This document shows, in pieces, positions 1 to 11,700 of a stretch of DNA of 64,000 bases; the stretch's first letter is position 1, and every line of letters starts with the position of its first letter. The stretch is taken from NCBI GenBank assembly GCA_018398805.1, contig JAGFBZ010000947.1:579001-643000 (forward strand). The letters are read 5' to 3'. The position numbers and the translations under genes were made by a program. This DNA is from Hirundichthys speculiger (taxonomy: Eukaryota > Chordata > Actinopteri > Beloniformes > Exocoetidae). The notes under the pieces were generated by a model, which was given only the letters and a program-made list of their open reading frames with translations, was not told the origin of the DNA and searched no databases.

Positions 1-269
1 GATCGTTTCATGTCCCACATCTCCAGTCAGAACTCCTCTGTTTCTGGTGAAATAAATCAGAGAATCTGAAAACCTGTTGAGTGAAGATTTTTACAGCGTT
101 TACAAGGTGTAAATAACGCTGTTGTTCCCCGATCACCCGCGGTGTTAATCCTCACACCATCTCGTCTGAAATTCCTCCTGATGCTACTTATTTCATTATT
201 GTGGATTTTTCTATTGTATTATTATTATTGTTATTATTACGGCTTCCATTTGAGTTTAACGCCTTTAAC

Positions 270-985
270 ACCTTTACACGGCTGTGCCAAGGTTCTGTCT
301 CAGAATGCTGAACTTATTGCACTTACAGAAGCCTGTAGGCCGGTGACTGATAAGACTGTGACCATCTACGTCAGGGGTGTCAGACTCATTTTCACTGAGG
401 GCCACAGCAGCATCATGGTGGCCCTCGAAGGGCCAAATTGACAACATGAATGTAACAAAATGCAATATAAATCAAAATAAATTAAAATACACCTTATTAT
501 ATTATTAAATAAGTGTTTCTGTATTTATTAGAAGTTTTTCTCAAGTCCCTCAGTTCTGAAAATCGTCTTGCTGATGATTGATTGATATACTGTTATCGTT
601 GTGGGTAACGACAAAATGCATTATGGGAGATGTAGTTTATTGTCAATATGCGCTTAAAAGTGGGGTAAGCTTATTTTAAGTCTTAAAATATAGGTTTAAA
701 ATTTAAGCCAATAATGCACAAGCTCTCGAGGGCCACATAAAATCACATGGCGGGCCACATTTGGCCCGCGGGCCTTGTGTTTGACACATGTGATCTACAT
801 GGACTCAAGGTTTGCCTTTGGTGTTGTCCATGATTTTGGAGCCCTGTGGAAACACAGGAAATTCCTTAAGTCTGATGGCAAACCAACTCTAAAGGCGATA
901 CAGATCTCGGCTCCATTAGATGCTATTCTGTTGCCCAAGCAGATCTCTGTAGTGAAGTGTGTAGATCTCTGTAAACCCTGGAGAT
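270..985 (+). pseudogene. endogenous retrovirus relic: RNase H part of pol, interrupted
   Basis: Two pieces of a retroviral RNase H-like reading frame are visible. The left piece (about 277-371) contains AELIALTEAC. The right piece (793 to about 960) contains AFGVVHDFGALW and ILLPKQISVVKC. They are separated by the 421-bp hAT element at 372-792. No LTR, gag, protease, integrase or env was seen near it, so it is an isolated and inactive fragment. Confidence 0.7.
372..792. mobile_element. non-autonomous hAT element, 421 bp
   Basis: The ends read CAGGGGTGTC and (inverted) CACATGTGTC. They are flanked by 8-bp target copies ATCTACGT (364-371) and ATCTACAT (793-800), one mismatch. The inside has no coding capacity; its right part is rich in GGGCC/GGCCC. 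It lies inside a retroviral relic. Confidence 0.8.
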
Positions 986-1334
986 GGTTGTGGTGAAAAT
1001 CCCAGTAGATCATCAGTTTCTGGAACACTCAGACCAACAACCAGGACACTTTCAGAGTTACTTCAACCCTCTTTCTTCTCTATTCTGATGCTGGTTTGAA
1101 CTTGACCACGTCAACATGAATAAATGATTGAGTTGCTCCCATGTGATAGGCTGATTAGATTTGTGTTACCAAGCAATGGAGTAGGTGGAGCTGATGAAGT
1201 GGCTGCTAAGTATATATATATATATATATATTTTTTTTTTTTTTAACTGACAGAACTGTCTAAATGGCTTTCACCCAACTGATCGTAAAACCTTCTCATT
1301 ACATATTAGTGCATAAGAACAGTCTTTCATTTTT

Positions 1335-1490
1335 TTTCAGAGTCTCCAGAGTTTCCAAGTTCAGGATGGGAGGTGGAGCGTTTACCTTTCCAGCACCTTT
1401 ACTGTGGGATCAGCTGCTGGTTTAGATATGAAAAGCTTTTAGGACCGAGCTTGAGACGTTCCTATGTTGAAAGAGCCTATGATTGATTCA
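1335..1490 (+). mobile_element. L2/CR1-like LINE, 3' end of reverse transcriptase frame
   Basis: Translation gives RVSKFRMGGGAFTF and PLLWDQL, the pattern found near the C-terminus of fish L2/CR1-like polymerases (compare the copy at 8413-8880). Stop codons follow. It is a short, dead fragment. Confidence 0.55.
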
Positions 1491-1790
1491 TTTGTTTTAA
1501 CATACTCCTATCTTAATATGCTCTTTTCTTTTTGGATGTATTCTATCATTTATTTTAAATGTCATGCTTTATTTATTTCTTATACATAATCCTGTTTTTA
1601 TGTTCTGAGTTTCGTTTTTTTTTTTTTCAAATTGCATGTATAGTTCCACATTTGATGTGTGAACAATTGTGGAAAAACCGCATTAGAGATTCAAACTTAT
1701 AATAGCTACCACAATCTGTTCTGGAAATCAAGGAAAGTTTATATTTTGCCTTTAAGATCTTAAGGCCTACAAGTTTTATTTGTCATTTAG
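1491..1790. other. A/T-rich intronic sequence, nothing recognised
   Basis: It contains a T-rich run at 1616-1628 but no coding or repeat signal I could name. Confidence 0.5.
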
Positions 1791-2523
1791 TGCGTTTACA
1801 TGGGAAGTTTAATTCCTCTTTAATTCAGAATTAAAGTTAAAGCCGAATAAAAGTTACCATGTAAACATCTGAACATGTCAATTCCGAATTAAACTTAATT
1901 CCGAAGTAAGTGTCTGGTTTATTCCCATTTTAATTCCGCATTAAGTAATTCCGCGGTCATGTTTACACTCATTCCTGTTTAAATTAATTCCCGTCTTTCT
2001 TTCATGCTAGTTCTCTTGCCCGTCTGTCGCGATGACGCTTATATTCCGCGCTGGGCTTGTTTTCAAAACAAAGTTTCAAGATGGCGGCACGCAGTAAACG
2101 GTGGTCAAGAGCAGAGACGATTTATTTAATAAATAGCTTGGAGGAACTGGAAATAATTAAAAGAACAGATGGCAGGAAACATAAAAATTGTGAGCTTTTC
2201 AAAGCGGCCAGGTTAAATGAAGGAGGTTTCACAGATAGAGACGCCACCCAGGTCAAAAATAAGTGGAATCTTGTTGCTAACCGAGTTGTTGCTAAGTTTG
2301 TTTTCTTCCGGTAGATGTAAAGACGTCCGCCCCCCCCATCCAATCAGAACCCTTCCCAACCCCCAGACCTAAAGCTGAGTTGGATAAAGCCGAACAAACG
2401 TGTTTTCCATGTAAACCTTAATTCGGAATTACTATTTCCATGTAAACTCGAAGGAAATAGTTTAATTCGGAATTATTTAATTCCTAATATTAATTCCGAA
2501 TTAAAAAACATCATGTAACCGCA
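1791..2523 (+). mobile_element. transposon-like element carrying a Myb/SANT-like ORF
   Basis: The ends are TGCGTTTACATG (1791) and, inverted, TGCGGTTACATG (2512-2523). Inside are many copies of the near-palindrome TTAATTCCGAATTAA and repeated CATGTAAAC motifs. No clear target duplication was found. A Myb/SANT-type ORF (2081 onward) is the only gene; no transposase is present, so it would depend on another element. Confidence 0.6.
2081..2314 (+). CDS. Myb/SANT-like DNA-binding domain ORF of the element
   Basis: From the ATG at 2081 the ORF reads MAARSKRWSRAETIYL, then SLEELEIIKRTDGRKHKN and DATQVKNKWNLV. The spaced Trp residues and the basic end fit the trihelix/Myb-SANT fold seen in PIF/Harbinger second proteins and in many fish genes derived from them. 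At 78 residues it is a bare domain. It could be a first exon or a truncated gene. Confidence 0.55.
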   Translation: MAARSKRWSRAETIYLINSLEELEIIKRTDGRKHKNCELFKAARLNEGGFTDRDATQVKNKWNLVANRVVAKFVFFR

Positions 2524-2606
2524 GCCATTGTTCCTTAAAACTTGAGTTCCTTTGTGGCAGCTATAAAACCAAATGTATAGCTTTAGCTTTATAGCTTATG
2601 TTGTAC

Positions 2607-2768
2607 CTGTTGCTGGACTTGCAGGCGACGGCCGTCAGTACCGAGCAGACGAAGATCAGAAGGAGGGGAAGAAAGATACAGATGCAGAAAGCACAGAGAA
2701 TGTAGACAATCATGTCTGAGTAGCTGCTCTCCCAGAAGACGGCGCAAAGCATCTCTGCAGGATCATAC
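2607..2768 (-). CDS. GPCR exon, second extracellular loop and TM5
   Basis: Acceptor GTATTCGGCAG, donor GTACAA, phase 2 on both sides. It encodes YDPAEMLCAVFWESSYSD and a long hydrophobic TM5 ending near VACKSSN. The next exon must lie left of the window or was not recognisable in the remaining 2.6 kb. Confidence 0.83.
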
Positions 2769-5700
2769 CTGCCGAATACAGAAGGACGGATCACTTCAAC
2801 CCAAATACAAGGGAATTGTAAAAATTAATATTGTAAAGTCTTAAAAAGATATAAATCTGTGCTTGGTTCTGCAGGGGGTCACACATAATGTATATATGCT
2901 GTACATGAAGTACATAACCATCGTACATATTGTTTATGGTACTGTTTGGCCTCTTTCATTATGCTCTCCATAATGGACTACCTCAAACAATAGACTGCAC
3001 ATTTGCACATATCCGCTCTACTTTACACAATATTATTATTTGTACATATGTATATACCGTCTCCTTTATAAACAAGTACTTCTGTACGACTTCTTTGCAC
3101 TAGTTATACTATTTTATTTTATTTTTTATATTAGTTTTAGATGTCTGTTTTGGCATTCCACGCGGGCAACAATGTAAGAATGTCATTGTGCAAGGGAACT
3201 CGCTTTTTATCTGCACATATGACAATAAACACTTTGAATCTCTTGAATCTTGAATGAGAGTCTGTTCAAATGCATTTAACCTGCTCATGAACAATATAAC
3301 TATAAATACAATATTTTTTTGTTCTTGCACTATCCACAACCATCTGCACATATGCTATATAACATACATGTTCCTCATACTAATACAATTTCTGTTAAAT
3401 TTAGATATTTTTTTTTCAAATCAATATTCATAATTACTCATATGCACCCTGTGCATCTATCAATATTTTTCACCACCACAAATGTACTTCTGATTAGAAG
3501 CTGACTGGACATGTTTGGCTTGTAACATGTGCAATGACAACGTTTAATCTAATTAAATACTGACTTTTGCTGAACATTATGTGGTTTTATTTTGTGTTTT
3601 TTACAGCTGATGTGGATTGTTACATGAGTACCAACTGTTAACTGGTAAACCTCTACACTGCAAAAAACTCAAAATCTTACCAAGTGTATTTTTCTAATTT
3701 CTAGTCAAAATATCTCATCACACTTAATATAAGACAAAATCACCTAAAGAGTAACATTTCAGTGAGATATAGGAGGTTGTTTTGAGACAGTGCATCTTGA
3801 ATATCTTGTTAAGTGAAATAGTCTTGAAAACATCTTATTTTGAGTCATATCTCAGATGAAACAAGTTTTTTTTAATTGACTTGACATGTCATAAGATTTT
3901 TAAACTAATTTCAAGATCTTGTCAGGCTTAAATATAATGTCTTATTTCATGAAATCTTATTAAGCGAATTTTCACTTGTTCCATTGGCAGATTTTTTTTG
4001 CTTATTACAAGCAAAAATATCTTGTATTAAGTTTTTTTTAACTTATTTTTTGAGTGACCTTTTTTTCAGTGTAATATCATTGTACTTCATGTATGCACTG
4101 CAAAAATTAATGGTCTTAATATAAGAAATAAATACTTGGTTTGAGCAGATACAGACGAAAAGTAAGTGAAATAATCTGCCAGTGCAGTGAGATAATCACA
4201 CTTAGTAAGATTTCTTGAAATAAGAAAAAAATATATCAAAACAAGACTAGTAATCTTACACATTCTGTGCTTGCATAGTATATTACTCTCAAAACAAGAT
4301 CAAAAAGACTTTTTACCTAGATACAAGATTGGAACAATTGGTTAGATTGTTAATTTTTGCAGTGTGTCTCTGAGTAAAGAGAGTGAAAAAAATAAATATG
4401 TATTTTCAGATAGGAAGAAAAAGGCAAGGGTTGACTAAGACTCTTGCATAAAACTGTGCACAGATCACAGAACACGAGCTGTAGCTTTTAAGCAAGCGAT
4501 ATACCTGATCCAGGTAAAGACGATGGGGATGCTTCCGAACACCAACCCAGTCACCCAGGAAATCAAGCACGCCGTTAGTACGATACCAAAGAGTCCATTT
4601 CTGGTGGAGGTAATGCCAGTCACCCGCTGCACACAGAGGATAGCTGTAAAGTAATTAAGACAAGTCTTGTTAATCCTCTTACACATTAGATTTAAAAAAA
4701 GCTTTTGCTCCCTTTACGCAACTCAAAGTAAATTTACATTTTTAAGATATCACAACAAATGCTTTGTGTTCCAGTCTCCATATGTGACATCAGTGTATCA
4801 GGATAAACGGTGCACCCAGACCAGAAACTAAGCACCAACCCGTTAAATTTGGATAATTATAAATTCAAGAGCTCACACTTTACAAGGTAGTAGAACAACA
4901 CAGACAGAAAAGAAAAGCTAACCTGTATGTATACACACAAACATACTGCATACACGTACATATACAGTCATGGAAAAAATTATTAGACCACCATTTTTTC
5001 TTCAGTTTCTTGTTCATTTTAATACCTGGTACCACTAAACGTCATCATGTGACTAAAACAGACAGAAAAGAAAACACTGAATGCATAAAAGCAGTGTTTT
5101 TGGCAGTACAACGCCATAGCTATTGATGTAAAAACTTAAGTGATTTAGGTTATAATCAAGAAAACCATGGAAAATGGTAAGATATCAGCTCTTAAATAAA
5201 ACTCTTATGAGCAATCTTTGTGGTTATCGTTATGTTTGTCCAAACAAATGTACCTTTAGTTGTACCAGGCATTAAAATGAACAAGAAACTGAAGAAAACA
5301 AGGCTGGTCTAATAATTTTTTCCATGACTGTATACGTGTGCCTTCCCTAAGTTTTCAGTTAGTCTCATGAGTGTAATGTTTCCAAAACTGCTACTGGGAT
5401 AAAACATATCAGTGATTTCAGGTGCTGGAGACAGAAATCAGAAATTTCAGTAGTTTTTAGTTTTTAGTAACAAAAAGCATCAGCCAATCAAATTATGTTC
5501 AATGACAGGAGGCCCTCTGATCCAAACCCTCACTTTTCAACATTATTTTTCAAAACAAGGATTAACACACCTACACTTGTCTTCTTGACAACAAGGGGGT
5601 TAGTAGACGATGACTGCATTTTTTTGTATTGAATTTATTTTTATATTTATTTACCTTTCCGATTTTTCTGTTTTAACCCTTTAGGCGCCAGAGTTTTTTC

Positions 5701-8700
5701 AAGAAAATATACAATTTTGATATCAAGATTTCAAAAGACTCTAACTTGAAAGCAGTTTAAGATAAAGGTGTACTGTCAATGAGAAAATTGTTCAGTATGA
5801 CTCAAAGCTCTTGATGGGAGTGAAATTATTCATATAATTTGCATATTATGACGTCACTAGGCAGTGGCCATATTGGAAAATGTTCAGTTTTGATATCAAG
5901 GTTTCAAAAGGATATAACTTTAAAGTGGTTTGAGATGAAGACATACTGTAAATGAGAAATATCTTCAGTATAAACCAAAATTTGGAATGGAAGTAGATTT
6001 GTCATCTAATTTGATTATTGTGACATCACCTGCCCAAACCTGCCCAGTAGTCCTCAATTTCTGATTTTTCCTCAAACCCCATGCACAATGAAAGCTTTAA
6101 TTTCAGGGATAATCACATCATAAAATCATGAAATCTGAAGCATGGTTTCAATATTTCCCTTTCAAAGAACTGGTGGCCTTTTCTATTTGTTTGATTGGTG
6201 ATGAAGCTCCAGAATTCATCATTTGGAAAAAGGGATGAAATAAATGGGCTCAGAATTTATCAGATTGTCTCCACAAAAGCGACAGACTCATCAAAATTTA
6301 GGCTCCACTTTCGATACTCTTCCTCTTCTCTCAAGAACTCTCAGCCGCCTTATCTTCTTATTTTGTATTTGTGTTCTTGTGTGTGTTAGGTTTGATTCAG
6401 AGTGGAAAAAGTAAGTGGATCATTTTACCCCAAGCATGGTCACTTTACCCCCTTGAAATCTGGGCTTTATCTCAGTTTACCCTGTAGCTGGGCTAAAATG
6501 AGACACTTTACCACTTTAAAAAAATATATAAACAGTGAAAATAATCATATTTTCACTGTTTTTAGTCCTGCACACATTCTGATTATTTCTATTCTTATGA
6601 AACATCCTAAAATAATGGGAGATATGTTAATTTTAGAGATACATCACTTTAGTTTGCTTGGGAGGAATGTAAAAACTGTCTCATATGACCTCACTCTCCT
6701 CTATAACAGAGGGAACAAATGAGATGCAGGTGCAAACAATCAGGGAGATAGATAGAAGGAAATAAACCCCAAACACAAGGACAAGACAGAACTTCAAAGT
6801 AAAGCAAGAAATAAGGTTAACAGAAGACAAGGAACTCAAGAAACGTAAAAACCTAACCAAGGAAACCCAGAAAACAAACAAGGAAACCATGATCTGCTCA
6901 ACTCTAACCATAACATTGTCAATATTAAAACTCCACCGCTTACAAGAAAAATACATGCACTAGTGGCCCTTAGAACATACAGCATTGGTATTGGTGTCCA
7001 AGTTGACGGTGTCATCAATTATTGTCCCCAAGTACTTGTACTGATGCATCAGTGCAACAGCCTGGTCATAAATCAGAGAAGGACCAGGGAGGAATTCCTT
7101 CTGAAATCAACGATCATCTCCTTGGTTTTTGAGACATTAATGTTCACGAAGCAGCGTTTGCATTTTCACACTTTTTTATCCACTAACTGAGCTCATTTTA
7201 AATTTGATGCCTGGTACAGGTCTCAAAAAAAGCTGGCACGGGGGCAACAAATGGCAGTAAAAGCAAGAAATGTTGAAAGATTCAGCTGCGATAACATCTA
7301 GAAACCAATCAAGCTAATTGACATCAGGTCTGTAACATGGTCGGTGAAAAAAAGGGATGTCTTATAGAAGCAGAGGCTCTCCAATCTGTGAAAGAGTGTG
7401 TTAACAAATTATGGAATACTTTAAAAAAAATTATATTGTTTAATGTCAAATTGCTAAATCTTCACAAATCTTATTGACAGTGCATAACATCATCAAAAGA
7501 TTCAGAGAAACCAGGGAAACCTGTGCTGAAGAACTTGATTGGACGCCCGTGGTCTTCACACTGCGTCACTCATTACTGACACTTTTTTTTCCATATATTT
7601 TTTTATTGGGTTATCAAAACAAAGTACATGTTCAATCAGTGAGGATACATTTTACCAATTTTTCTCACCTTTAAGAACCCCCCTCCCCCACACAAAACAG
7701 AGAACCACATTCACATGATAAAAGGGAAATAGTAAGTAATAATAATGAGCAAAAACAACTCCTGCCCCAAGGAAAGAACAGGAGGGGTGAACAGTTACCA
7801 AAACAACAAAATGACTTTGTAAAATAAGTAAATAAATAAAGGGACTTTTCGAGGCTGCGCCCAAAATGCTTTGAAAAAAATAAAATAAAAAAAGAAGGCA
7901 GAAGAAAAAATAGCCATATCACCAAATCAAAGACAATTACTGGCTACTTTCAACATCCTGACAGGATAAGTCGAGGTTACATCAGTCTATTTAACTCAAA
8001 TATCTAAGGAGGGAATGAAATTAATCAAGGAAAGAATGGGATTACAAGTTTTATCAAATTCATCAGAGCACCCCCTAAAATTGTAGTTTATCTTTTCTAA
8101 GTGTAGGAATGACATTAGATCTTTTAGCTAAGGGTTCCAACGAAGTGAAATGTGTCTCCAGGTTACCAGAGATGTAGAATGATGTGGATCCATGTGCATC
8201 CGGGTCAGAATGAAGGTTGGGGGGTTGAGGGATGAGGTCACTGCCCGGTGCCACCCTCTCCAGCATGTGTTCATGCCTCTTTTAATGCACATCACTAGAT
8301 CAGGGCACAAGACACAGGGGTCACACACCAGGTTACATGGTTGGGTCAGAGGTGCTCCTTGTGGTGGGGATCCAAGTGGGTTCTGTGGGGGGGCGGCTGG
8401 GCATGCACTAGTTCTAGACTGGATTACTGTAATGCGTTGTTAGCAGGATGTCCGAAAAGCTCGCTGAATAGCCTTCAACTGATCCAGAACGCAGCAGCGA
8501 GGGTGCTGACAGGAATCCGTTAGCGAGATCACATCTCTCCCGTGTTAGCCTCCCTCCATTGGCTTCCCGTGAAATTTAGAATTGAGTTTAAAATTCTGCT
8601 TCTCGCATATAAGGCCCTTAATGGCCTAGCTCCACGCTATTTACAAGACCTGATAGCACGTTATGCTCCTAATAGAGCTCTCCGCTCTCAGAGTGCAGGA

Positions 8701-11700
8701 TTACTCATCGTTCCTAGAATATCTAAAAGTAGGTTTGGAGGACGGGCCTTCTGCTACCAGGCACCTTTTTTATGGAACCAGCTACCAGTTTGGGTTCAGG
8801 AGGCTAACACCACCTCCATCTTTAAAACTAACCTGAAAACATTTCTGTTCAGTAAAGCCTACAGTTGGTCTAAACTATAGTGTGTAGAGGCTAATAGTTA
8901 TAGCTACAGTTAGTCTAAACTATAGTGTTAGTAGGGGTTGTCTAATATAGTGTGTAGTGCTAATAGTTATAGCTACAGTTGGTCTAAACTATAGTGTGTA
9001 GATGCTAATAGTTATAGCTACAGTTAGTCTAAACTATAGTGTGTAGATGCTAATAGTTATAGCTACAGTTGGTCTAAACTATAGTGTGTAGATGCTAATA
9101 GTTATAGCTACGGTTGGTCTAAACTATAGTGTGTAGATGCTAATAGTTATAGCTACGGTTGGTCTAAACTATAGTGTGTAGATGCTAATAGTTATAGCTA
9201 CGGTTGGTATAAACTATAGTGTGTAGATGCTAATAGTTATAGCTACAGTTAGTCTAATCTATAGTGTGTAGGGGCTAATAGTTATAACTATAGTTGTAGT
9301 AGTAAGACTAGAGTAGCTCGTCTTAATCACAGCTTCGTCATAGCTATGCTGCTATAGGCCTACGCTGCAGGGGGACACCAACATGATCTGCAGAGTGGTG
9401 TCTCCACTGCTCTTCTCCTTTTTCTTCCCTTTCTTCCTCCCTTCCTCCTCCTCCAGCTCATTTATAATTATTCGGGAGCACCCTGTTACTGAAACTGTGC
9501 TCCATTTTCTTTGCTTTCCTGTGTTTGTTGTGCTGTTTCTCCCCCCTTTTTCTTTCTGTGTATTTGCAGGCCAGAGTTTCCTGGGTTTCATGCTGACTTG
9601 CAGTTCCATCCTCTGTCCATCCCGGGGTTCTCCCCCTCGGTGTCCTTGGAGCTGGGAGGTGGTGTGCCTTGCCCTCTGTGGGGTGGTGGTACGGTTGGGG
9701 TGGGTGGGTGGGGGGGTGGGGGTGGGGGCAGGAGGGGTCACCTTTCCCCTGCCCTCGTACCGCAGCGTCGGTGGTATGTTCTGGTGGTGCAGACTGGTGC
9801 CTTCCTGGACTGAATGTAAGGGGAGGCTTGTTGCCTTGTCTGGGCTCATGGTGGTGGGAGGGTTGGATGAACTGGATGGAAAATGCTCCATGCTCCTGTC
9901 CACCCCTGTAATTTTTAATCCATCCAGGGCAACCCCAGAGTCTGGTGTCAGTTTATTCAGCCACATGTCTGTAAAGCAGATGAGAACCCAGATCCTGTAC
10001 TCCCGCTGCAGCTGGACCAGCGCTGTGAGCTCATCAATGTTATTGGGGAGGAAACAGACATTTCCCATAATAATGGAGGGTATAAATATAGTCTGTACAT
10101 CTGTTTCCTCTCCTGGCTTTCTCCCACTCTGCATTCTCTTTTTCTACTCTGTGTCTCTGTGGGAATCTCAGGTTTCTCTGCATCATCCTTATTAAATCTT
10201 TCGACCGGTGTGCCCCAGGGATCAGTTTTAGGGCCAATATTGTTTATCATCTATGTGAATACACTGGGCAGTAATATTCCTGATGCTAAACTTCATTTCT
10301 ATGCAGACGACACAGTCATTTATTGCTGTGGCTCCACCCTTGTCGAATCCCTAATGGACTTACAGACTGCATTTAACCTATTAGAACATCAACTATTTGA
10401 CCTAAGACTAAATGCCGAAAAAACTAAATTCATCATATTTTCTAATGGCAGAAAGACAACTGAACCTTCTCCTAGCATTTTATCTTTACAGGGGTGTAAT
10501 ATTTGAGCATGTCCCTTCTTACAAGTATCTTGGAATTTTAATCGATGATCGACTGTCTTTTAAACTGCATGTAAAAAACCTCCTAAAAAGACTAGGGTTA
10601 AAAGTTGGATTCTTTTTTCATCACAGGTCGTGTTTTTCTTTTGCTGCCAGAAAAAAAATTGGTTGCTGCTACCTTCCTGCCTGTACTTGATTATGGTGAC
10701 CTTTTATACATGAATGCTCCTGCAAACTGTTTATGTTCATTAGATTCTGTGTAGCATAGCGCTTTAAGGTTTGTTACAGGTTGTAGCGCTTTAAGGTTTG
10801 TTACAGGTTGTAGCGCTTTAAAGTTTGTTCCAGGTTGTAGCGCTTTAAGGTTTTGTACAGGTTTAAGGTTTGTTTACAGGTTTTAAGGTTGTTAGTTTAA
10901 GGTTTGTTCTTGTAGCGCTTTAAGGTTTGTTACAGGTTGTAGTTTGTTACAGGTTGTAGAGCTTTAAGGTTTTGTTACAGGTTGTAGCGCTTTAAGGTTT
11001 GTTACAGGTTGTAGCGCTTTAAGGTTTGTTAAGGTTTGTTAAAACTTTAAGGTTGTTACAAGTTGTAGAGCTTTGAGGTTTGTTACAGGTTGTAGCGCTT
11101 AGGTTTGTTAAGGTTGTAGAACTTTAAGGTTTGTACAAGTTGTAGAGCTTTAAGGTTTGTTACAGGTTGTAGAGCTTTAAGGTTTGTTACAGGTTTGTAG
11201 CGCTTTAAGGTTTTTTACAGGTTGTAGCGCTTTAAGGTTTGTTACAGGTTGTAGAGCTTTAAGGTTGTTACAGGTTGTAGCGCTTTAAGGTTTGTTTAAC
11301 AGGTTGTTCAGGTTGTAGCGCTTTAAGGTTTGTTACAGGGTTTGTAGAGCTTAAGGTTTGTTTACAGGTTGTAGCGCTTTAAGGTTGTTTACAGGTTTGT
11401 AGCGCTTTAAGGTTTGTTACAGGTTGTAGCGCTTTAAGGTTTGTACAGGTTGTAAGCGCTTTAAGGTTTGTTACAGGTTGTAGAGCTTTAAGGTTTGTTT
11501 ACAGTTGTTACGGTGTAGTTGTAGAGCTTTAAGGTTGTAGAGCTTACAGGTTTGTTACAGTTGTAGCTTTAGGTTTGTTACAGGTTGTAGAGCTTTAAGG
11601 TTTGTTACAGGTTGTAGCGCTTTAAGGTTTGTTACAGGTTGTAGCGCTTTTTAAGGTTTGTTACAGGTGTTTTACGCGCTTTAAGGTTTGTTACAGGTTG

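Noticed and set aside
9352..10195. 260- and 270-codon overlapping ORFs on opposite strands
   Set aside because: Only a short LINE endonuclease segment on the minus strand is supported; the rest is compositional.
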